Shown here piece by piece: positions 43,974-52,149 of a stretch of DNA of 64,000 nucleotides. Origin of the DNA: Shouchella miscanthi (GTDB lineage: Bacteria > Bacillota > Bacilli > Bacillales > Bacillaceae_D); assembly GCF_007725405.1 (NCBI RefSeq), contig NZ_CP042163.1:3472001-3536000 (forward strand), written 5' to 3'. Made by a program: the position numbers and the translations under genes. Positions within the stretch are counted from its first letter, which is position 1. Every line of letters begins with the position of its first letter. The notes below the pieces were generated by a model. That model had not been told where the DNA came from. It did no database searches and worked only from the letters and a program-made list of their open reading frames with translations.

Positions 43974-44835
43974 AGTGCACCCACTTTCTTGAAACCGTAA
44001 ACTGGATTAAGGTAAAGATTAAAATAATGACGAATAAAATCATAGCTGCAGAGGTACTCGTACCGAAAGAACTTCGTGTAAAGGCTTCATCAAAAATATG
44101 AAGAACGAGTGTATAACTGGCGTTTCCTGGTCCCCCTTGCGTCATGACATATGCTTGGTCAAACACTTGGAATGAACCAATTACTGTCATAATCGCAACA
44201 AAGAACGTTGTTGGAGATAATAATGGCATCGTAATGTTTTTAAATTTCTGCCAAGCAGAAGCGCCGTCAATTTCAGCTGCTTCATAATAACTTCTTGAAA
44301 TACCTTGAAGACCAGCTAAGAAGATAACCATGTTCGTCCCAAGTCCCCACCAAATACTTAGCATCGCGATTGATGGAAGCACAAAGCGTCGATCCGTTAA
44401 CCAGTTTGGCCCATCAATACCAACTGACGCAAGCACTTGATTAATTAAGCCAAAATCACCGTTTAACAACCACATCCAAATGACTGCGATGGACACGGAG
44501 CTTGTCACGACTGGCATAAAGAAGAACATCCGATAAAAATCTTTTCCCTTCACTTTATTAAGGGCTAAAGCAGAAAGAAGTGCAGCGGCTATCCCCCCAG
44601 GTATGACGATTAGCGAGTAAATGGTTGTATTTCGTAACGCCGCTCGAAAATTACTATCTTGAAATTGTGCAATGTAATTTTCAAGTCCGACAAAGGTTCG
44701 TTCACCGAAACCGTCCCAATTCATAAAGCTTATACCAAAAGCGAATAGTAGCGGTAATAAAGAAAAGAGAATCATTCCAATCATCTGTGGTGCAATAAAC
44801 GCGTATCCCCACCACTTTTCACGTTTTGTAAACAA
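43954..44835 (-). CDS. Sugar ABC transporter permease, MalF/AmyD-like
   Basis: 293 aa, six membrane helices. GFGERTFVGLENYIAQF near 35-52 and the docking loop YEAAEIDGASAWQKFKNITMP near 195-215 mark the MalF-type permease; TQGGPGNASYTLVLHIFDEAF follows (quoted in part). It starts at TTG 44835 with AAAGGAGG 7-8 nt upstream. Confidence 0.9.
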   Translation of the reverse strand: MFTKREKWWGYAFIAPQMIGMILFSLLPLLFAFGISFMNWDGFGERTFVGLENYIAQFQDSNFRAALRNTTIYSLIVIPGGIAAALLSALALNKVKGKDFYRMFFFMPVVTSSVSIAVIWMWLLNGDFGLINQVLASVGIDGPNWLTDRRFVLPSIAMLSIWWGLGTNMVIFLAGLQGISRSYYEAAEIDGASAWQKFKNITMPLLSPTTFFVAIMTVIGSFQVFDQAYVMTQGGPGNASYTLVLHIFDEAFTRSSFGTSTSAAMILFVIILIFTLIQFTVSRKWVHYEDNGR

Positions 44836-44857
44836 AACTACCCCTCCTTTTAGAAAG

Positions 44858-44878
44858 AGGAGGAGACAAGCTCCTCCT
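44858..44878 (-). terminator. Hairpin between the binding-protein and permease genes
   Basis: AGGAGGAG (44858-44865) and CTCCTCCT (44871-44878) form a perfect 8-bp stem with a 5-nt loop; on the minus strand CTTTCT follows. It probably causes partial termination or stabilises the binding-protein message. Confidence 0.6.
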
Positions 44879-44894
44879 ATCCATGTTTCTCTAT

Positions 44895-46181
44895 TTATTC
44901 AACCGCTTCTTTTGCTTTTGCTGTTGCTTGTTCTAATGCGTCTGCTGCATCCATATCTCCGAGCATCATTAATTCATAAATGTCTTCCAAATCTTCACTT
45001 AATCCTGGAGATGTAAATTCAAGACCAATGACTCGACCCACACTACGAGCATCTAGTAAATATTGACCATGTTCTGGACGATCCTGATTTAAGACAATTT
45101 CATCAATGCCTACTACTGAAGGAACTGCATTCCCCTCACCATCTAAACGTACTTCCTGTCCATCAGTGGATGTGTAGTAGGAAATGAATTTCATTGCTTC
45201 TTCTACATGATCTGATTTTGAATTAACCGCCATATAGGCAGTAGCAATATTAGCTGTTTCAATTTGTTCATCTGTATTAGAAGGAAATGGAATATAGTCA
45301 AAATCAATACTTGTGTCTAGGAACATGGGCGTTAACCAACGGCCTGCTGAAACAAAGCCAACTTGGTTTGACATAAACATCGCTTCGATTCCTTGGCCTT
45401 CAGGCATCGTCCCTGCATACGTAAAGTTTCCTTCATCTATCATTCGATCAACGTATTCAAATGCTTCCATCGTTTTTCCATCGGTGTCTCCAACAATGGC
45501 GTCCTCAGTTGCAAACTCACCGCCATTTGTCCAAATCCAGTTCAACATTGCGCCATGACCACTTTCTTGCATGTATCCGTGATTACCCGATTCATTTAAT
45601 TGACGAGTGATGTCTTCAAACGTTTCCCAATTCCATTCACCGTTCTCATACAATTCTTGAGGAGATGGTATGTCGTTCTCTTCTAATAATGCTTTGTTGT
45701 AGTACATGAGGATAGGGTTACAATCAACCGGTAGACCATAAACAATGCCATCATTTCTTGAAGCGCCCCAGATGTCTTCAGTAAATTCATCTTCCTTAAC
45801 GTATGAATCTCCACTATCTAAAAAATCTGATAATGGTTCAATTGTGCCATTTGACATAAGAGTAGAAATATTCTCAGCACCTACATAAAACACATCTGGT
45901 GCTTGACCGCCTTGTAAACGAGTTGTTAACGTTTGGAAATAATTGTCGTTCGGTAAGCCTGTTAACGTCACTTCAATGTCATCCTGCATTTCATTAAATG
46001 CATCTACTGCCCGGTTATACACATCCAGTTCAGCGGGATTGCCCCATGCAGAAAAAGATAGTTCAACAGCATATCCGTTACTTCCAGTAGATGAGTCTGA
46101 CCCAGATCCACAAGCAGCCAATGTCGTAATAGCCAATGCAGAAACAAAACCAACGCCAAAAACTTTTTTCATTTTTTTCAC
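44895..46181 (-). CDS. Sugar-binding lipoprotein, MsmE/MelE-like
   Basis: 428 aa. The lipobox is TTLAAC (Cys near residue 24). The mature chain has family features of ABC type-1 sugar-binding proteins: LSFSAWGNPAELDVYNRAVD, GQAPDVFYVGAEN, GLPVDCNPILMYYNKALLE and FVSAGRWLTP. ATG behind GGGGGAG. A perfect cre-type site lies in the leader, and the gene is divergent from an AraC regulator that is a paralogue of the one beside melA; alpha-galactosides are therefore a reasonable guess as ligand. Confidence 0.88.
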   Translation of the reverse strand: MKKMKKVFGVGFVSALAITTLAACGSGSDSSTGSNGYAVELSFSAWGNPAELDVYNRAVDAFNEMQDDIEVTLTGLPNDNYFQTLTTRLQGGQAPDVFYVGAENISTLMSNGTIEPLSDFLDSGDSYVKEDEFTEDIWGASRNDGIVYGLPVDCNPILMYYNKALLEENDIPSPQELYENGEWNWETFEDITRQLNESGNHGYMQESGHGAMLNWIWTNGGEFATEDAIVGDTDGKTMEAFEYVDRMIDEGNFTYAGTMPEGQGIEAMFMSNQVGFVSAGRWLTPMFLDTSIDFDYIPFPSNTDEQIETANIATAYMAVNSKSDHVEEAMKFISYYTSTDGQEVRLDGEGNAVPSVVGIDEIVLNQDRPEHGQYLLDARSVGRVIGLEFTSPGLSEDLEDIYELMMLGDMDAADALEQATAKAKEAVE

Positions 46182-46193
46182 TCCCCCGATTGA

Positions 46194-46208
46194 TTGAAAA
46201 CGTTTACA
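46194..46208. promoter_or_regulatory. cre (CcpA) site in the sugar-importer leader
   Basis: TTGAAAACGTTTACA fits the cre consensus WTGNAANCGNWNNCW at every position. It lies only 13 nt upstream of the binding-protein start, so CcpA would act as a roadblock. A related GAAAACGATTACG at about 46233-46245 is an imperfect second copy. Confidence 0.7.
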
Positions 46209-46372
46209 AGTTGTACTATTAAAAAAATGACGAAAACGATTACGTTGCGTTTAAAAAAGGTTCATATCATTATTATAGAACAGATTCCACTTTTCGTTGT
46301 GTGTAATATTTTTTATGACAAGGGTAATTTATTGCGGTCTATACCATGATTCCATTCTAGGAGGACATTCTT

Positions 46373-47269
46373 ATGACTGATCACTCAGCCTTTATTAGAG
46401 GTACACACTCATTTACGTTTCAGTTCTTACCTGAAACCGGTTTACTCAGTTTATGGAATATCGGGTGGGAAGTACGATCAGATCCTTCTTATTATTGGGA
46501 TGGGCAAACAAGGAATGTAGATAATAACACACTTATCTTTCAATATACGATTTCAGGTTCAGGTAAGCTAGAAATTGATGGGCGAACCATTACGGTTCAA
46601 CAACATGAAGCTTTTATCATTGCAGTTCCTGGTAATCACCGTTACTATTACCCTGAAGATGGGAAAGAGCCGTGGGAATTTATTTACATTGCACTTCAAG
46701 GCCCGACAGTCGAAGATATTTGGTCACGCCTCATTCAGGAAACCGGACCAGTTGTCGCACTTTCACCAGATAGCTATTTAATTCGCTCTTTATTCTCCAT
46801 CTATGCAGAAACAAAAGCAGACCGACTTCGGGATCCTTATTTAGCAGCAGCTCAAGGCTATCAATTTTTACTTGAATGCTTTCGCACGCTGCATTCTCAT
46901 ACGCCAAAGGGAGATTCCTATTATTATCAACAAGCCTATTCCTATATTGAATCAAATTTCCACAAACAGATTTCTTTAGACGATGTGGCTGAACAAATTG
47001 GGTTGTCACGCTATAGCCTTACACGCTTGTTTAAAAAGCAAACCGGCGCAACGCCGATGGAGTTTGTTCGCGAGCTTCGCATTCGTAAAGCCTGTTCTAT
47101 GTTAATCCATACGAACCGTCCGATCAAAGATATTTCCATTGAAGTAGGCTTTCTTGATGTGAATTATTTTCATAAAGTTTTTCGACGTTACACTGGATCA
47201 AGCGCTAGTTTCTTTCGAAAAAAAGGCGATTTCTCACAGATTTATTTACGTAAAACCAAACATGACTAA
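46373..47269 (+). CDS. AraC-family regulator with cupin sensor domain (sugar-importer regulator)
   Basis: 298 aa. The cupin part has LWNIGWEVRSDPSYYWDGQTR (in part near 25-45), FQYTISGSGKLEIDG and VPGNHRYYYPED. The C-terminal helix-turn-helix pair is SLDDVAEQIGLSRYSLTRLFKKQTG (in part) and ISIEVGFLDVNYFHKVFRR. The N-terminal half closely parallels the regulator at 28025-28912, so both probably sense the same class of sugar. It is divergent from the binding-protein gene. ATG behind TAGGAGGA. Confidence 0.9.
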   Translation: MTDHSAFIRGTHSFTFQFLPETGLLSLWNIGWEVRSDPSYYWDGQTRNVDNNTLIFQYTISGSGKLEIDGRTITVQQHEAFIIAVPGNHRYYYPEDGKEPWEFIYIALQGPTVEDIWSRLIQETGPVVALSPDSYLIRSLFSIYAETKADRLRDPYLAAAQGYQFLLECFRTLHSHTPKGDSYYYQQAYSYIESNFHKQISLDDVAEQIGLSRYSLTRLFKKQTGATPMEFVRELRIRKACSMLIHTNRPIKDISIEVGFLDVNYFHKVFRRYTGSSASFFRKKGDFSQIYLRKTKHD

Positions 47270-47454
47270 CATGACAAATGTAACAATAAGATATCTTTTT
47301 CCGTAATACTATTCAAAAATAACCGCAAAGCTTCCGCAATTAACCGCACTCCCTTAAAGGTGTATGTAAAGTTCCGTTTATCCCTTCTCATCTGTTTATT
47401 CTTACGTATACTAACCTGTACAGGAACATGACAGAGAGAAGGCGGTGAACAAAA

Positions 47455-48516
47455 ATGGACAAACGAATTCATTGGATTGATGCAGCGAAAGGGCTCGGTA
47501 TTATACTCGTTATTATGAGTCATGCACCGATGGATCCTGAGCTCCGCGCCTTTCTATTTGCTTTTCATATGCCATTATTCTTCTATTTATCTGGTGTTGT
47601 ATTCAAACCTAGTCGCCAAGCACCACTTGCTTTTGTCAAAAAGAAAGCGCGAGGATTACTTCTACCTTATTTTATCTTTTCGGCAATAACCTATGTGACT
47701 TGGTTCCTGCTTTTTCGTCATCTCCCATTTACACCAGGCGAGAATGTTGATCCAATCCACCCTTTTACCGGGATATTTTTATCGACACCAGAGAACTATC
47801 AATTAACTTATAATCCTGCAATTTGGTTCTTAACTTGCTTATTTTTAGTTGAACTCTTATTCTTTTTCTATTATCGTTTGAGCCGAGGAAAATGGATCGG
47901 ACTGTTTTTATTGACGGCCGCTATTTTAGGTTATGGTTCAACATTTTTACAATTCGCCATTCCTTGGAACGGATTTGTTGCTCTCACTGCCGTTGTTTTT
48001 TATGGTCTTGGATTTTTAACGAAATCGTTTTGGAAAACGCACTCTTGGAAAATCGTCGCTCCATTAGCATTCAGTTTCTTTAGCATCATGTACTTCATTC
48101 AATCGTTTAATGAACGCATTGATATGCGTGGGAATATTTTAGGAGAAGCATACTTGTTTTATCCAGCAGCTATCTTAGGCATCATTGCTTTTCTCATGTT
48201 GATTCAAAAACTTCAACATGCAAAAGGTTTGCTCTATTTAGGCTCAAATTCCATTATCGTATTGCTCGTTCATATGCCCGTTTTGAATTTGGTAAAAGCA
48301 ATGATGCACTATGGATTTGGGGTCAATCTTGATACGGCTAATACGCTTCCTTGGACCCTTCTGTTTACAGGTTTAACACTCTTATTAACCATTCTATTTA
48401 TTGTCTTTTTCAACAAACATCCATGGTTTTTAGGTAAGAAAGAGACGAATAAGAAGACGAGAATGAGAACCCCTCAAGTTTCGTTTCGAGAAAAAAGCTA
48501 TCCTAAAAGTATTTAA
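47455..48516 (+). CDS. Acyltransferase 3 family membrane protein
   Basis: 353 aa with about ten membrane helices. The start IHWIDAAKGLGIILVIMSHA carries the family's Asp and His, followed by FHMPLFFYLSG and KKKARGLLLPYFIFS. Members transfer acyl groups (often acetyl) onto cell-surface glycans or similar. The C-terminal tail is short and basic, with no extracellular SGNH esterase-like domain. The acceptor is unknown. ATG behind AAGGCGGTG. Nothing is resolved in the gap 47270-47454 apart from AT-rich sequence. Confidence 0.85.
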   Translation: MDKRIHWIDAAKGLGIILVIMSHAPMDPELRAFLFAFHMPLFFYLSGVVFKPSRQAPLAFVKKKARGLLLPYFIFSAITYVTWFLLFRHLPFTPGENVDPIHPFTGIFLSTPENYQLTYNPAIWFLTCLFLVELLFFFYYRLSRGKWIGLFLLTAAILGYGSTFLQFAIPWNGFVALTAVVFYGLGFLTKSFWKTHSWKIVAPLAFSFFSIMYFIQSFNERIDMRGNILGEAYLFYPAAILGIIAFLMLIQKLQHAKGLLYLGSNSIIVLLVHMPVLNLVKAMMHYGFGVNLDTANTLPWTLLFTGLTLLLTILFIVFFNKHPWFLGKKETNKKTRMRTPQVSFREKSYPKSI

Positions 48517-48523
48517 TAAAGAA

Positions 48524-48564
48524 CCCCATTAAGACCGCTAACCGATCTTAATGGGGCTCATTTT
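48524..48564. terminator. Convergent terminator between the acyltransferase gene and tenA copy 2
   Basis: CCCCATTAAGA (48524-48534) and TCTTAATGGGG (48546-48556) form a perfect 11-bp stem with TTTT soon after on the plus strand. Confidence 0.85.
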
Positions 48565-49234
48565 ACTCTACAGGCCAACTTTCTTGTTTATACGCCATAT
48601 CCCAAAACATATATTCATAACGGCTCGTATTTAAGAAAATCTCCTCTAATCGTTCAAGTTCTTCTTCTGATTTTGATTCAGCAAGCTGGTCTAACGTATC
48701 AATTAACCAGTCGGCGATGGAACCAAAATCCTCTGATGAATACATTCGTACCCATTCTCCATAATATTCATGGTCTAGCGCCCCTGGCAATGTCGCAAGC
48801 GCTTTTCCAATCTCATAATAACTCCAAGCACACGGTAAAATCGCTGCGATTAATTCAGCAAGAGACCCTTTTTGTGCTTCTGCTAGCATCGCACTGCTGT
48901 AAGCTAACGTAACTGGTCCTGGTACAGTCGCTTCTAATTCCTCTCGACTCACGCCAAGTCGTTCAGCGTACGTACGATGAAGTTCCATCTCTGTATTTAA
49001 CGTTTCGTCAAGTGCAGCAGCAAAGCCTGACATTGTTTTTAAATCAGGTGCGAGCACCGCTCCCATCGCCATGACTTTTGAATACTCAATTAAATACTTA
49101 TAGTCTTGCTTCATATAGTACTTAAAGGATTCTTTCGGTAATGTACCATTACCAATGCCTTGAACAAACGGATGGTCATGGCTAGCTTTCCAAACGGCAT
49201 CTGCACGTAAGCGAATACGTTGTGTAAATGACAT
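48563..49234 (-). CDS. tenA: Aminopyrimidine aminohydrolase (thiaminase II), TenA, copy 2
   Basis: 223 aa from ATG 49234, with GGAG 7 nt upstream; 19 further in-frame codons upstream belong to the riboswitch leader. The same catalytic positions as copy 1 are present: Asp44, Tyr47, Cys135 (ILPCAW) and Glu207 (SRYEYMFWDMAY). The two copies are clearly divergent, sharing mainly the HPFVQGIG, KQD, AQKGSLAE and FW-MAY blocks, so this is an old duplication or a transferred copy rather than a recent repeat. It is under a second TPP riboswitch with a terminator. Confidence 0.95.
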   Translation of the reverse strand: MSFTQRIRLRADAVWKASHDHPFVQGIGNGTLPKESFKYYMKQDYKYLIEYSKVMAMGAVLAPDLKTMSGFAAALDETLNTEMELHRTYAERLGVSREELEATVPGPVTLAYSSAMLAEAQKGSLAELIAAILPCAWSYYEIGKALATLPGALDHEYYGEWVRMYSSEDFGSIADWLIDTLDQLAESKSEEELERLEEIFLNTSRYEYMFWDMAYKQESWPVE

Positions 49235-49253
49235 ACGATCACTCCTTATTAAA

Positions 49254-49285
49254 ATAAAAAACCACTTTCTGAATAAGGAAAGTGG
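49254..49285 (-). terminator. Regulated terminator of the second TPP riboswitch
   Basis: On the minus strand CCACTTTC and GAAAGTGG flank an 8-nt loop and TTTTTTATTTT follows, directly before the tenA ribosome-binding site. This is transcriptional output, unlike the first TPP riboswitch in the window. Confidence 0.88.
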
Positions 49286-49316
49286 GTACACGTCATCTTA
49301 AAAACCGATTCGTATA

Positions 49317-49402
49317 CACTTCCCTCCGCTAGTCCAAACTAGATCAGGTTATAAGGGTTAAGGTCATTAGCCTCTCTCAGCCACAATTGGCACCCCTAGT
49401 GA
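49317..49402 (-). promoter_or_regulatory. TPP (THI-box) riboswitch upstream of tenA copy 2
   Basis: On the minus strand the THI blocks are ACTAGGGGTGCC, GGCTGAGAGAGG, GACCTTAACCC, CCTGATCTAG and GCGGAGGGAAGTG, in the canonical order. It precedes a terminator and tenA. Confidence 0.95.
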
Positions 49403-49594
49403 TTTTAAACTTACTCGTTTCATCATAGTGCATTAAAAAGATTTCTGCAAGACAAGCCTCTGTACATGAGAATTGAGACCGCAACCCCACCTACTTCTCT
49501 CTTCTTTCTATTCAATTCTTTACTTAACATTGTTGCTTTCAGAGTGTTCATGCTATGCTTTTGATAATTCTAGATGCAAGGAGTATCGCAAATC

Positions 49595-50671
49595 ATGATG
49601 TACGTTTACCTTTTTCTCTTTTTGTGCCTTTACGGCCTTGCCTGTTATTACATAGGCTTTAACGGGTATCGGTGGCTCAAAAGAAGTTTTGGTTTTTATT
49701 ATAAGAAATCTTATACGATTGTCATTGTATTATTATCTGTTGCTTTTATCGCCTCATTTATTGTTTCATCAAGGCTATTGGAGCTAATTGGTGGCTACTG
49801 GCTCGCCATTGTTGGTTACGGCCTTCTCCTCATTCCTCTTGTGAACCTTATCTATTTTCTATCTGGAAGAAAGCCTATTGTTCACCTTGTTTCCGGTTAT
49901 ATCCTATCGCTTTGCTTTTTGGGACTTCTTATAATCGGTTCATTTAACGCTTGGTCACCAACAATTCGCCATTATAATGTATCACTAACAAACGAACCGA
50001 CAGAAGAAGTCCGCTTTTTACTTGCTGCAGATTTCCATTTTGGTAACGTTATTGGTATGAACCATTTTGAACGCTTTCTTCAACTTGTTGAACAAGAATC
50101 TCCTGATGCCATCTTTCTTGCCGGAGACATTATTGACGACAACATCGACGCTTTTATTGAAGAACAAATAGCGGATGGGTTTTCACAGCTTGATGCGCCC
50201 CTTGGCGTCTTTGCGATTCCAGGAAACCACGATTATTACGGAGGCGACCTCTCTTTACTGAAACAAGAGCTCCGTTCTAGCGGCGTCAATGTCTTGTTAG
50301 ATGAACACATGCATGTAGACGGACTTTTCACTGTCATTGGACGTAAAGACGAAACAGATTCTAATCGAAAGGGCATAGCGGAACTGATGGAACCTGCGAA
50401 CGAACAACTTCCTATTATTATGCTTGATCACCAGCCACACGAAACGGTTGAAGCGGCTACTCACAATGTGGATATGATTTTGTCAGGACATACACATCGT
50501 GGACAACTCTTCCCTGGAAATTTACTCACCCAAGCGATCTATGAGAACGATTGGGGTCATAAACAAATTGACCAACTCCACTCTTTTACAACGTCTGGAT
50601 TTGGGTTTTGGGGCCCTGCACTCAGAATCGGTAGTCGATCTGAAATTGTCATGATAACTGTAGAATTATAA
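49595..50671 (+). CDS. Membrane-bound metallophosphoesterase
   Basis: 358 aa. Four hydrophobic segments (about 1-125) precede a calcineurin-like phosphoesterase domain. The metal ligands are visible as AADFHFGN, LAGDIIDDN, PGNHDYYGG, MLDHQPHE and SGHTHRGQLFPG. It resembles YkuE/YkoQ-type enzymes whose substrates are not settled. AAGGAG lies 11 nt before ATG 49595; an ATG at 49574 would precede that site. Single gene; the downstream Rap gene has its own promoter. Confidence 0.88.
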   Translation: MMYVYLFLFLCLYGLACYYIGFNGYRWLKRSFGFYYKKSYTIVIVLLSVAFIASFIVSSRLLELIGGYWLAIVGYGLLLIPLVNLIYFLSGRKPIVHLVSGYILSLCFLGLLIIGSFNAWSPTIRHYNVSLTNEPTEEVRFLLAADFHFGNVIGMNHFERFLQLVEQESPDAIFLAGDIIDDNIDAFIEEQIADGFSQLDAPLGVFAIPGNHDYYGGDLSLLKQELRSSGVNVLLDEHMHVDGLFTVIGRKDETDSNRKGIAELMEPANEQLPIIMLDHQPHETVEAATHNVDMILSGHTHRGQLFPGNLLTQAIYENDWGHKQIDQLHSFTTSGFGFWGPALRIGSRSEIVMITVEL

Positions 50672-50775
50672 GCAATGGCTACTTTTTACTTCTCTTACAG
50701 TTAACAAGTTCGTCTCATCCCTCATGGAACGTTGGGAAATATCTGTCTTCTCTATCAATCTGCAGATAAACACGC

Positions 50776-50781
50776 TATAAT
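50776..50781 (+). promoter_or_regulatory. Probable -10 element of the rap-phr operon
   Basis: TATAAT lies 35 nt before the rap start. The -35 region 17 nt upstream (TATCAA) is poor. No clear ComA box is visible. Confidence 0.45.
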
Positions 50782-50816
50782 GAAGCAACTAACGGGTAGG
50801 AAGGGAGGTTGCACTA

Positions 50817-51911
50817 ATGTCATCAACTGTAGCTGCACCAGAAGTAGGAGCTAAAATAGTCGAGTGGTATAGTTGCATTATTTCCTATGATCGAGAGCAA
50901 GCCATTCTTTCCAAACACGAAGTCAATCAACTGATGAATCGAATGGTTCCGGATGAAAAAGTGAAGTCGTATTATGAATTAGTAAACTTTAGACACCAAT
51001 TATTTATTGAGCCGAATTCAAGCGAGCATAAACAATTTGCAGCTATTGCGATAGCAGATAAAGCAACCGATGAGTACATGCAATTTATGTACTACTTTAT
51101 GTACGGACAAAATGAATTCCATAACGGACGTTATAAATCAGCTGTTCGCTCCTATAAGATAGCGGAGCGACTTTTAGAACAAGTACCTGATCAAATTGAA
51201 AAAGCAGAGTTTTACTACCGATCTGCTATTAGCTATTATCGAGTAGATCAATATATCTTTGCTGTTTCCTATTTTGAGCAAGCCCTTGAAATCTTTGAAA
51301 AGAAACCTGATTATGAAGAAATTGTGCTCAATATTCACATTTTCTTAGGCGGGATTAGTACGGAGCTTCTTAAATTTGAAGAAGCAGAAGATTTACTACA
51401 ACATGCCTTCAGACGTTCTAAACCGTATCCTGTGACACGTGCGCTCATCTTAAGAATTCTTGGTTTAAATCGAGTCAAACAAAACCGACAAGATGAAGCG
51501 ATCCAGTATTTTGAAGAGGCACTTTTACTTAAAGAACATAAAGATTCAGTAGTCGGAACAAAAACAGAGTACAACCTCATTAATGTGAAGCTAAGAAAAG
51601 AACCGAATAAAAAAGAAAACCATGACATATTAAATAATATATCACACAAAGTTCAGTCACTTAATATGACTGAATATGTCATCCGCTGTAAAGTAAGTCT
51701 CGGTCTTTACGTGCTAAATGATACAGCGATGATCAATGAAGGACTTGAAGAATTGCAACAAGCCGAATTATACTTTGAAGCTTCTGAACTAGCGGAAGAA
51801 GTAGTGGACGTGTATTCAAAACTCGGAAAGTTTGAGAAAGCTTTGCATTTCATGAGGATGGCACATCGAATGCGCATCCATCAATCTTGTATAGGAGTTG
51901 AACAAACATGA
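50817..51911 (+). CDS. Rap-family response-regulator aspartate phosphatase/inhibitor
   Basis: 364 aa, soluble, built of tetratricopeptide repeats after an N-terminal three-helix bundle. The N-terminal VGAKIVEWYSCI is typical of Rap proteins, and TPR units such as FEQALEIFEKKPDYEE and RQDEAIQYFEEALLLKE are readable. Rap proteins dephosphorylate Spo0F or sequester ComA and similar regulators, and are inhibited by imported Phr peptides. The stop overlaps the start of the phr gene (ATGA). ATG behind GGGAGG. The actual target is unknown. Confidence 0.93.
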   Translation: MSSTVAAPEVGAKIVEWYSCIISYDREQAILSKHEVNQLMNRMVPDEKVKSYYELVNFRHQLFIEPNSSEHKQFAAIAIADKATDEYMQFMYYFMYGQNEFHNGRYKSAVRSYKIAERLLEQVPDQIEKAEFYYRSAISYYRVDQYIFAVSYFEQALEIFEKKPDYEEIVLNIHIFLGGISTELLKFEEAEDLLQHAFRRSKPYPVTRALILRILGLNRVKQNRQDEAIQYFEEALLLKEHKDSVVGTKTEYNLINVKLRKEPNKKENHDILNNISHKVQSLNMTEYVIRCKVSLGLYVLNDTAMINEGLEELQQAELYFEASELAEEVVDVYSKLGKFEKALHFMRMAHRMRIHQSCIGVEQT

Positions 51912-52045
51912 AAAAGAAAACATCTCTTCTTATTGCATTAGCAGTTGCTCTTTCAATTGGTAGCTTCAGTTTAGACGCCAGTCATTCTGCTGATAAAGCA
52001 GATGGTCGCTCTATCACTGCGTTAGATAAAGCGGATGGTAGATAA
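51908..52045 (+). CDS. Phr [17 protein letters not shown] precursor with duplicated DKADGR
   Basis: 45 aa, overlapping the rap stop by 4 nt. A Lys-rich start (KKKTSLL) and a hydrophobic core (about 7-20) form a Sec signal peptide, followed by a short hydrophilic tail. The tail contains DKADGR twice, at residues 29-34 and, at the very C-terminus, 40-45, separated by SITAL. Most Phr precursors carry the signal once near the end, with a basic second residue, as Lys is here. Mature DKADG or DKADGR is inferred. Two copies per precursor may double the dose of signal. Confidence 0.88.
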   Translation: MKKKTSLLIALAVALSIGSFSLDASHSADKADGRSITALDKADGR

Positions 52046-52060
52046 TTTAGTGTACCGATA

Positions 52061-52097
52061 AAAAAACGTATTTCTCGTAATGAGGAATACGTTTTTT
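52061..52097. terminator. Terminator after phr
   Basis: AAAAAACGTATT and AATACGTTTTTT pair with CTC/GAG continuing inside; T-tracts on both strands. Confidence 0.9.
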
Positions 52098-52149
52098 ATG
52101 TTGGAAGCGCCTTTTAAGAGACTACGTTTGTTCACACATGCCTCCCCTA

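Noticed and set aside
288-49234. The two tenA genes as a recent duplication or repeat pair
   Set aside because: The proteins are too divergent and their flanking genes and riboswitch outputs differ.
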